In this document: positions 48,101 through 60,100 of the stretch, one piece after another | Layout of the letters: each line of letters begins with the position of its first letter | How positions within the stretch are numbered: the first letter of the stretch is position 1 | Origin: Ricordea florida | Taxonomy: Eukaryota; Cnidaria; Anthozoa; Corallimorpharia; Ricordeidae | DNA length: 64,000 bases | Assembly: GCA_949710005.1 (NCBI GenBank) | Contig: OX453287.1 | Span: 16,697,560 to 16,761,559 of the forward strand | Reading direction: 5' to 3' | Position numbers and translations under genes: made by a program | The notes under the pieces: model-generated | What the model was told of the DNA's origin: nothing | The model's database searches: none | The model's input: only the letters and a program-made list of their open reading frames with translations

Positions 48101-51100
48101 TTTGTTCTCTGAGTCTGTTTGTTGCACCTGCATTCAGTTCTGGATGCACTTATCGTAAATGATTGAGTTTGTAAAACTTATTGAGTCAGTTAGCCTTTTA
48201 TAACAATTTTGCATCGAAGAAAACTTTATTCATTGTTTTTGTTAACAAAGCAATTTCCAGCGTGCAATTAGTAAATTTTCACACCCATTGTTTTCGATGT
48301 TCATTGAGAGTTGAACTGACTTGTAAAATTCGGCTCGCATCAGCTACAATCAATCAACGTTTAAAAGAATTTTATAGCAAATAAAGCACGATACAAGAGT
48401 TGATAGGACTTCTTTCTCGTTTAAACAAATGAGGCATTACATAGGTTTGTGGCAAGGGTATATTAATGACTCTTATCTTTGTTTTATCTTCTGTCAGTAC
48501 TATAATAATTACTGTTAAATACTTACGGGAAGATTAAAAAATTATCAGATAACCCACATCGCCCTATTACCCGCAGCAACGGTAGTTTACTGAAAAACTA
48601 ACGCATTACCCGCAGGTAATCTGCCGGAAATTACGGTACGTGTAACACATGTTCAGTCTGGTGTAACTTTACATGTCTGGAAGCGTATAAAAATTATTGG
48701 TTGTAACATCACACATTAATCTCTCTTAACCCTTTCCCCCCTAAGAGAGACTTTATTGATTTCACTCTGACTAATGCCAGATGATTTTACTCAACATAGG
48801 GAGAGACCCCTTAGGGGTCATAGGGTTAAAAAACTATTTCTCTTAATTTATTGCCTTGTCACAATATCCCGGAGGTATACACTGTAGTTTTCGCAAAGGA
48901 GACTTTGAAAAACCATCAGGCTCATGTATAATATACATGTACCAAGAAGTGTTGCGCGTGTGCAGCTTGGCCAGTTCAGTATTATTTGAGTAAAAAGTCA
49001 AGTATGTTTGATTTAAAGGTAGAAAAAGTTGAGATACTGGTTAATGATACAGTGTGAGAATTTCAAATCTTAGGACCTTGGTAAAGAATTGTAAATTGTT
49101 TAAGATTTGTACAACAAGAGTATGCCATAATTATGGACTTGACTATTTGTAACAAACAAATTGGGATACATAGGAGGCAACAGATTGTAGTAATGATAAA
49201 ACATAAACTTGGCTATTTCAAATGTATTCACTTGAAGAACATCTAAGATGTCCAATTTGGAGAATAAAGGAGTGGAATGTGCCTGGTAGTCTGAGTTGAT
49301 GATAGCTTGCACAGCCCACTTTTGCAGATTGAAAATTCCATTGAGGTTAAATATGAATGTGGACAACCAGGTGGAGTTACAGTAGGTAGTACTAGAAGAA
49401 ATGAATCATTAAAAGTGCATTCAACATGAATTTTTGACTTAGCATGACAGTGAAGAGAGTGTAAAATTATAATTGTACATCAGGCCTGAGTTTTTTTTTT
49501 CAGGCTTTAATTTCACAGCTGCTTAAGTTGTGTACATAAGTGCAATGATCAATTAATGTCATTACAATTGTACATTCTGCAGTAATGTTTTGGTGTGAAG
49601 CAGTGGTTTGTTTGTTGGGAGGTGATCATATAAAACCTTTGGGTTGGGGTGGGGGGGGGGGGGTTGGGCATTTGTCAAAATGGTAGATGATTTTCAAACC
49701 AACTTTCCATTTCATCATAGGTTTTAAGATTTGACCCCCAATAAATAAATAAGTAAAATTCCTATATTGCGAAACTGACTTCCATTCTGATTTCTGTGAA
49801 AACTATGAATCTTCTTGTTGCAAATCGTACCCGAGTTCACTTCATAATTAGTGTGCAGTAAGAGATAAGTGAATGCATACCTCATATCGAGTTCGAGGTC
49901 TGTTCTGCTGGGATTTATGGCTGAAGCGCACAGGCCATAAATCCAAGTGGAAAAGACAAGGATCTGTAACTTACAGTTCTGACAGAGAAACGAGGTTTGT
50001 AAGATGATTGAATGTCAACTATACTAAAGTTTAGAATCCTCAACATTTTCATTCACATATTCTATTTATTTACATTATGGTCAATTTTGATTATTGTGTG
50101 CTTCATTTTGAAAAGATATTTTCATTGTGGTGCAGTGTTGGTGCTGCTGTAAGTTGCTTTGTTCAAAAATCTTGATAGTCAGATTTACTTCTACAATGTG
50201 ATAGGAGAGTTTTTATGAGAAAGCTAATAAAAACATGTTTGTACATTCTGAGCTCTTCTTCTCTTCGTCATCAAATTGGTCAAGTTGCCTACAATGTATT
50301 TTTACTGACATTATCCAATTCCAAAGATAAGCGTTAGAAATTGGGATAATCAAACGAATTGATAAAGTAAGTTATACCACCATAAGGTAAAAGGGATGTG
50401 CTGATGTTTTGATTATTAGCCCTTTATCAGAGCAAATGAGAGGATTATGGATGTTCAATTTATATAGAGAAGTTTTGAGGTATGCTATAGGTGGAACCAT
50501 GGCAGCTTGTGCATGGAAGTGAATAATTAAATGAATGAAAAGATGGTTGTTGATAACATTGGGATTAAGAGAACCAAGTTGGTAGATAAACCTTTGTTTT
50601 AGGCTTTTACAGCTTTCGGTTTTGCATTGATGCAGAGAAAGGTAGCATATCGTCATGTTTTGAGTGGAATGGTTAGGCAGAATATCATAATTACTCCTGC
50701 ATCATTTTTGGATCACATGTTCGATCATCGAAGTCAAAATATAATATTTAAAAAGATAGTTAAAACGTTGGGTGATGTCGGCGAGTCTGGTGAATTTTAA
50801 CTCATTCCTCAGGCGTATTGGTCATGAGCATGTTGAAGCAATACGCCAGTGCATTCCCTCTTTGATCTTCAGGCTGTCACATATTCTTCAAAATCGCTCC
50901 CCTTGCGATTAACAATATGAACGACTGGAGTCCTCTCCCAGATTCATGGGGGGCAAAAAGTGTGTCTATACATACATACATGTACATACGTACATACATA
51001 GTACATAATCACAAATGTTTCAAATTCGCCTGGATAAGGGAGCATTTTCCTTTGTCAGACGCAATAAGGGAAGATTAACATGTAGTACAAAGTGAGTTTT

Positions 51101-54100
51101 GTTTTTGATGATAAGTAAAATCAAGACCTAAAGAGTAAACCAAGCGATTAAGCAATTTGTTTGCATACAAAGCTTGTAATTTTATGGTGTTTCCAGGTTA
51201 GAGGTAAGATGCTCATTAACATAGATGCCAAGAAATTTTGTTACATTGCCTTGTTTAAGAGACTGATTCCTTAAGAATAGAGAAAAGTTTCAGTTACGTT
51301 TCCTCTGCCACAGTTTGAAAATGATATGACATTTTTAATATTGATCAAAAGCTTTCTGCATTTTAGCCAGACGTCAGTATTTCAGGCTGTCATGTACCCA
51401 ATAGCAGATTTAGCAGAACTCTGCCAAATCTGCCGCTCTTCCTGTGCCATTTCTTGTATGTGTGCCACGTTTTTGAGGAGTCTTGCTATAACTGATTTCC
51501 TGTCTGCCAAATCTGCCAAAACGTGTGATGGAGTTCTGCCATTTCTGCTAAATATGCCATCAAAATTTGCCATTTCTGCCAAATCTGCCATTACTGCTGT
51601 TGGGTGCATTTCTGGCCGTATCTCTATTTAAACAATAGAGTGTTTCTGTCGAGGAACTATCGGCTGATAGCTGCCCCACAGACATTTAATGTTTTTAAAA
51701 CAAATATTTGTCTGAGAAGTGAAGCTTTGAGGACAAATATCATGCTACTTTTAAGAACATCAAATTTCCAAAGGAACAACCATCAGGCGGATAGTTCCTA
51801 GACATAAACACTCTGTTGTCATTATTTTCTTCTGCGCACCAGTTGGAAAACAGTCAAAGCCCAGTAAATGCAGATCAATCAAATATTTATTCATGCTTGC
51901 AGCCAGAAATGTTAATAATTCCCAACATACATTGGCTTAAAAATACAATATAACTGTCAAAATTCACATTTTCATGGATGGATACTTTCCACCCAGGTAT
52001 TTTCCTCAGAAGGGCACAATGGGCTGATAGTGTCTCTGCGGATGAACACTATTGCATCATGTGATCATTTTAAACAAATAAGGATCAGAGAAAATTTAGT
52101 GGTGAACTATAGGGTTTCATATCAATGAAGGTGTTCATTAGCTTTTTGTGTTTTGCTTTGGGTTCCTGTTTTCTTTCCACCCTCTGATCGTCTAGATAGC
52201 TAAAAAATGCATGTAAATTGGAAGATACAATTACAGAACTCATCAACGCATTGAAATTGTATTGAAAAATGAAATAATTGTTAGTAATATTAATTCTTTT
52301 TGTCACACTGGATGTTGATCACAAGGTTTCGACTGCGTACTGCTAGTCTTCTTCAGGTGATGGGGTCGAGTGTGAGCTAGAATCAGTCGACCCCATTGCC
52401 TGAAGAAGACTAGCAGTATGCAGTCAAAACCTCGCGATTAACATCCAGTGACTACATCTTGTGACAAAAGAAGAATTTATATTATCACATTTTCCACGAT
52501 GAACAACAACCCATTCCTTGACAAAATAATTGTTGCTGAGGGAGACCATTTTGTGATATGAAATTGAGTAGTATAATTATGGAGTAGTAGCAAATCAGAC
52601 TGGAAATGATATCACGCATGTGTGATATTGCTTGTTATTATATAAACACCAGTGAAATACCGGCTGAGCTGTCATGCGAAAACGTGTTACCTTTATATGC
52701 AAAAATAACATGTTGCTATGGTTACATAATTGATTGCACCTTAGAACCACAAAAGGGATGTAAATGAAAATGGTTAGGTATTTCATTGGTGTTGTATATG
52801 TTACATTTGAAATTTTATTTTAGGTCAAATTGGATTTAACCTAGGTTGGTTTGTAGTTTCTTTGTCTATATTTACAAATTATAATGAACACAAGACACAA
52901 GGAAATTACAAACCAACCTGGGTTAAATCAAATTTAACCTGTAACATATATTAGAAAACAGTCCAAAGAAAATAGGCACGCTGATTGGTTAGAATTCATG
53001 TTTTTAAACAATGAGATTATGAGCTCGAGATTTCTATCGCGTGATAGTTGACGAGGGCGCAGCCCTCGTCAACTATCACGCATAGAAATCGAGAGCGAAT
53101 GATCTAATTGTTTTAGTATAAATCTACTAGTCGTTCAAAACTTTGTCTTTTCTGGAACAGCCTCAACCAGTAAACTGTCTAAATCTTCTTCACGGACACT
53201 TCGAAAACGTGAAGAAGCGGCCGCCATTACGCTACTCACTATCTATCACAGAATAGATAGTGAGTAGCGTAGCCAATCAGAGTGCGGCATTTGTGATAGA
53301 ACACTAGTAGATTTATACTAAAACTCGATAGAAACACAGTACATGTTTTCTATTTCTTAAATATAATAAACAGAACATTACATGACTGCATGTAAATTAT
53401 GCGAAGTACAAAGTTAAAAATAAAACTCAACATGTAGTTTAAGTGGACTACCTTTCTCTTTGTTTCTAATTGCCTGGACTCTAAGATCATCCATTTAAGT
53501 GACTAGTTTTTAGTTCTGAGGTGGAAATTCCGAGCCGTTTCAACAGTGATTTCACAAGCAATCCACATTCACAACATATATAGATGCGATTTTGATTTTG
53601 TGGTTGCCACAAAACTCTCAAAAAATTCATTTTGGGATGAGCCATTAAGAATTCAAGGAAACTGGCCCTACTGGCCACCAAGCACTGGAGTTAACTTTAA
53701 GCCCTGTACAAATCAAATTTTTAATGGGTATAATTATAATTACTAACAAGTAATCATACAATCTTCTCTTTCAATTTGTTATTTAATTACACTCATGAGT
53801 TTTTTAAAAAGCTCAAATTACAATCTCAAAAAAGGGGCTTTGATTTGAAGGGGCTTTATGATTTGAGCTTTAAAAAACTCAATTGTGCAAATGAACAAAA
53901 CTGAACCTGAAACCGTATGATTACCATTACTAATAAACACCAAAATATAGGAAATTTAAAGTACCGTTAGTACAAAAATTATGGAGCTGTCCGGAGCATA
54001 TCTAATTGTAATATTTCATTCTAGCATTTCTTCAAAAAAGAGGAAGAAGAACATTTCTTTTTTTATGTTTACCTTCATTGCTCACCACAATTCATAACAC

Positions 54101-57100
54101 TTTAGTATTTTTGACAATTCAACAGTCAATGCTGTAATTGCATGCTTTTCAAGAGAGACATAGAGGATCTATTACATGGCTGGGCAAAGATACAAAATCT
54201 CCCTGTATACCCATGCTGGCATCCAGCCCTCCTACTAGCGATAAATAAAGGATAACTTGCATGCGCATCAGTGCAATTTCAGGTTTTTGAAAAACTCACT
54301 CATACAAATTAATTCCAAATTGAACTCGAAACCGTCTGATTACCTTTACTAAAAAATTTGATTTGTAATTTGTACTGATGTTACATGTTTTGCACTGGTA
54401 TCACACTATTTGTACTGGTGTTACACTTTTTGCACTGGTGTAACATTGAAGTGCACTGCCTTTAGCTAATCCAAATCAAGTAATTTTTTCATCTATCTTA
54501 TAAAGGTGCAAGTTGGTGAACCCCGTTATTATTTTGGTCTGTTTTTGTTACAGTTGCTTAAGGCTGAGAAGAGTACAGAGTCTATTAAAATGCAGCAATA
54601 ATCCACAGTCCAAGATCAGTGGAATTCTTTGTATTCTAGGTACAGTATTTATCTCAATTTGATTCTGTAACCATTGCTTTTTCAAGCACGCATACAGTGT
54701 AGACGGGAACTAAGGGAACCAAAATATACATGTTAAACATGTCATCAAAAGTGTGTGCATGCATCAGGCCTTGCGTATGAGCTGATGCACATACACATTC
54801 TCTGAAATGTGTCAGTGAGCATTTGGACTCGCTAGTATTTATCTCTTTGTTTACAGTGTTAACAGTGTTAACATCAAACTACCAGGTCAGCACATGCTTA
54901 AAATATTTTGCTTGCAACCTATGACATGAAGTACAACTGTCGATTGCTGTTAAAACCCCTAGGTCAGAGGAAGACCACCTGAAATTGCTTCACTTCTTTC
55001 GTTGCAAACACATCCAATCAGAGTTAATATTTAGCTGATATACTTGATATATTGTACTTCATTTTTGTTTGAACAACAGAATGACTTACTTTTCATTGCT
55101 TTTTTCACTTGTATAGGTATTGACAGCAGGTGAGTAAATTCAAAGAGCAGTGCAAGCTCTTCTTAGTTTGTCTTGTGTTTGTGACTGTTTTGTTAATACT
55201 GATATGTGTTCTGCATCAAGTTGTGACGTGGAATGATATATACAGTATACATATACAGTACTAAGTTACCGTGACGAAAAATACAGTAACTTTAATTAAG
55301 AAATAGGAAACACATACAGTGTTTCTATCGAGTTTTAGTATAAATCTACTAGCGTTCTAGCACAAATGCTGCGCTCTGATTGGATATGCTACCCATGACT
55401 ATCTGTTCTGTGATAGATAGTGAGTAGCGTAGCAGTGTGCCCTTGCTAATAAAATGGCGGCCGCTTCTTCGTGTTTTCGAAGTGTCTGTGAAGAAGATTG
55501 TGACAGTTTATTGGTCGAGGCTGTTCCAGAAAAGACAAAGTTTTGAACAACTAATAAATTTATGCTAAAACAATTAGATTATTTGCTCTCGATTTCTATG
55601 CGTGATAGTTGACTTGGGCTGTGCCCTCGTCAACTATCACGAGATTAATAAAAACACAAGTGGAAGTTTGGGAGAACGAGAAATGCTGTGGGAACATGAT
55701 TGCTATCGTGTGATAGTTGATGAGGGCCCAGCCCAGTCAACTATCACGCATAGAAATCGAGAGCAAATAATCTAATTGTTTTAGTATAAATCTACTAGTT
55801 GTTCAAAACTTTGTCTTTTCTGGAACAGCCTCGACCAGTAAACTGTCTAAATCTTCTTCACTGACACTTCGAAAATGTGAAGCGGCTGCCATTTTGTTAG
55901 CAAGGGCACACTGCTACACTACTAACTATCTATCACACAATAGATAATGGGTAGCGTAGCCAATTAGAGCTCGGCATTTGTGATAGAACACTAGTAAATT
56001 TATACTAAAACTTGATAGAAACATGGAGAACATGTTTCCTATTTCTTTAGAAAACACTGGGACCAAAAAAGGGGAAAACAATTTGTTAACTTTGATGACC
56101 AAAATGTAAACTCTCTTTGGTTGCGTCATCATACATCAACAGCTCGTGCTAGTTCTGTGTTTCTATCGAGTTTTAGTATAAATCTACTAGCGTTCTATCA
56201 CAAATGCCGCGCTCTGATTGGCTACGCTACCCACTATCTATTCTGTGATAGATAGCGAGTAGCGTAATGGCGGCCGCTTCTTCACGTTTTCGAAGTGTCC
56301 GTGAAGAAGATTTAGACAGTTTACTGGTTGAGGCTGTTCCAGAAAAGACAAAGTTTTGAACGACTAGTAGATTTATACTAAAACAATTAGATCATTCGCT
56401 CTCGATTTCTATGCGTGATAGTTGACTCAGGCGCAGGGCGCAGCCCTCGTCAACTATCACGTGATAGAAATCTCGAGCTAATAATCTAATTGTTTAATAG
56501 AAACATGAATTCTAACCAATCATTTCTTAGGACTGTTTTCTAATTCTCTTTTAGGTACAATGGTGGAGCAAGGCATCTTCTTAACTACTTACTGTGTGGT
56601 TTCTGTGATCTTGCTCCGACAGATTTCAGGTGAGATGTTTACAGTAAACCCCTATAGAAAGTGTGTGATTATAATCATTTTTATTACGTCAATTAGTAAA
56701 GGTAATCATATGGTTTCGAGTTCAATTCGGAATTAATTTGCACGAGTGAGTTTTTCAAGAAGCTGAAATTGCACAGGCTGCTATGGCGAGTGCAATTTCA
56801 GCTTTTTGAAAAAACTTACAAGTGCAAATTAATTCCAAATTCAGCGAGAAAAACCATATGATTACTTATTAATAATAAAAAAATGAAAAAATTCGCCTGG
56901 AGGATGTGCCAGAATATCTCATTGCGAACAGGAAGTGAGCATTTGATACTTTATTTACTGATTGGCTGATGAAGATCAGCTGATAACGCTCAAAGCGGTT
57001 TATTAAAAAATAAAGAATATCATAATCCAGAATATTGATGTGTAATTTGCACTGGTGTTACATCTGAACTGCACTGCTCTCAACCAATCAGAATTGAGTA

Positions 57101-60100
57101 ATTTTTTCATGTATAATTATTAACAGTGTCAAGTTCTTCAAAACATCAATTACTGTGTGAAGTTCAATCAGTTCATTGGACTGTATGCACCACATTCTGT
57201 ATTCTTATTAGCTACAGGAACAATACTGTGGTTAATTATAATTTTATTGTTAACATAAATTGAATAATCTGCTAAATTATTATTAGTAATTTATTGCGTA
57301 ATAATAAGAATAATTTTATTCTATTTGCTTTCATTAATCATCGTGTAGTTGAACCCTGCTGTTCTCCATCAGTTAGAGTAATTCGACAATCATATGCTAA
57401 TCACTGCTCTGACTTTCCTGTTTTAGCAATGGAACCAGTATTTCTGATGAAGAACTTGAAGGTGAGTTTTTGTGCCATACTTATATGAATAAGTGCTAAC
57501 CTTGAACCAGCACCCACCTGAAATAGGGGTCCACCCCAAAGATAGAGAAAGTTATTAAGGGCCTAGTCTCAAATAAGCACCTGCCCTGCTCCTCCCTTGC
57601 CCCAAAGAGAAGGTAGCACCAGAGAGTGCACTAAATGACTTTTATGACAATGACACTGGCATTGATTAAGTACTTCCTTGAAGAGCAATTTTTCTTAGTA
57701 TTTTACAGAAACTTCTCAAACTCATGAATTATTTGTGAGGTTATCAGCCAGTGAGGGCAAAGTGTTTTGCCACATGCATGAATCTAGATACTGAGTAAAA
57801 ACACATATCCATATCACTAGAATCTTCCCTGCTAGCAGAGGTCTCTCACGGCGATGCAAGACCTCTGCTAGCAGGTAAACTAGAATCTAGATATCCAATA
57901 AAAATGCATATCCAGATCTGGATATGCATTTTCATTGGATATCTAGATTCATGCATAGCATGAAATGCGAATAAGAAAAACTACACATTCAATGACACAA
58001 CAAATCAAATGAATAACAGCCATTTTAATCCAATAAATTGTAAATTCCAAAGTAGCACTTCAGAACCGACAACATCTATCAAGTACCTTTGCAAACCACA
58101 GATTAAAATCATAAATTGCTCTGGCTGGATATCTATTCCCCTCACTGTTTGCTACTTCCAGCACAAATTTTCAAATAAATGACTGTATCTTGGAGAAAAC
58201 TTTGTATTTTACAACTACTGTATGCCCACACTCAGTGTCACTAACTGTAATACACTGTAGGTTATTGATAAGTAAAAATATACCAGACTGTTCTAAAATA
58301 GCTGTAGGAACTGTCTGGTATATAAAATTAATTTTTTTAACTTTATGCACTTCTGTTTTCAGATATTGTAGTTTTTGTGAAGGCTGAGAGTGTCCATGTT
58401 TACTGCAACCCTGTGAACTATCCACTTTTATTGCCTCTGATTGCGCACTGGAGGAATCTATGCATCCATTGTTTGAGCCAGGAAGAAGTAAGTACCGGTA
58501 CTAGCAAAGTGAAAATGTAATAGTCGAGAGACTTAATTCGCAACAGATTTCTTTATTTACACATAAGCTGGCCTGAGACAACATAAGGTTGCTTTGATTT
58601 ACATGTAAGTCAGAGTTTGAAGCATAACTGGCAGTGACTTTTGTTAACAATGTAAAACCAATGTTCCCAGAAGTAACCGAGACAGTTAAAATACTGTACT
58701 TAGTTTGGATGTTAGGCGATGCAGCGTAGAGAAAGAAAATGGTGACATATTTTGGTATAGTTTGATATTCTCTCTATAAGTGAAAGGAGTTTGAAAATGT
58801 AACAAAAACTACAAATTTTAAAACATTTTGAATAATATTGATAATTGCAGTTGTATTTTAAGCTTGATATTATTTTGTTAGGAACTTCCTCATAATTTCT
58901 CAGGACTCCTATGATTATGTTACATTTATTGTATGGCCACAATAGTACGTGCACTCTGATTGGCTGCTGAGCAAGCAAGATTTTCTTGTAATGACCCGGC
59001 ATTACGAAAATTTTTCAAAAATTTTTTTTCCTTTAATAATATTATTATAGACAAAACTTGTCTCATTTTCAAAGAAACAATTTTTTGTCTCGTCTTGTTT
59101 CAATCGCACAGTCAGATGTGTTTTGGTTTAGTGAACACAACCTCAAATAACCTCTCGCTCACGCAAGCGGACATAAGAAACCCCTTCTGTTTTTCTTTCT
59201 CCAGTGCTAAAAGGACCATATAATAAATAACTTATTAATCTTGCATGTTTGGTCCTTACAAGGAAGTCTCAGATCTTGGCCTATCGCTCAGTCAATACAT
59301 CAAGGCCTCAGTTCAAAATTTCCCTGTAATGACCTCACTCTCAGTTAATAGTTAATAGTTTGTATTTCATTAAATAAATTATTTATGCTTTTCCTGCTTT
59401 TGTGCCCTTATTTTAGTAGATGTGTTACCATAATTTGCTTTGCAGTATAAGGATGATGAAGAAAAGGCAGAAGAATTCAAGATCACAAGTTTTGTATCCA
59501 TGGTTGAAGGGGAAGTTTCTATTGGTATACCATTCAGAGGTAAGTGTATTCTACCAAACTGTAGAGATGGTACACTGTAATTACAATGGATCTGTCTTCA
59601 GTTATGGACATAACTTTAACATTTTTTTTCCACAAGGTGCTATTTGGCCCTCAGAAGTTTCAAAGGGATCATCAAGCCCTATAAATGAGAATATAAAAAC
59701 ATAATTATTATTGAATTTAAAAGAGACAAATTTTATTTCACAATTTGTGTACCATGCATGTAGTCTTTGAAAGATTTCAGAGGGTTTTTTTTATTTATTC
59801 AGTTTTTAAAGTCCATATTGTTTGTTAGGATTTTTCCATAAACCTTCTTGTTTGCATTGAGTTTAACCTACTGCTCAGCTCTATGTAATAATGTTCCTAA
59901 GACGTAACTGTACTTGACACAGGGAATATTTTTGGTTGCCAGTTTGGCAACTAACTTTGAATTTTGATCACAACCAAGGCACGTTCAATTAGGCAACTGT
60001 AGCAGCTGGCATGGTGTTGGGCCCCACAGTTACATGTTGTTTCACCTTCTCTTTGTCATAGCTACCCACCACAACTGAGCAGGCCCACCCTTACAGAAAG

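Larger units (their letters stand above)
42260..54553. other. 12.3-kb first intron of DNAAF9
   Basis: No exon with correct phase could be found between exons 1 and 2, which join in phase 2 to give a sensible protein. The intron carries the repeats listed separately and otherwise AT-rich sequence without features I can support. Confidence 0.6.

Noticed and set aside
51382-51631. 75-101-aa ORFs on both strands
   Set aside because: Caused by the 9-bp repeat, whose period is a multiple of three and so keeps frames open.
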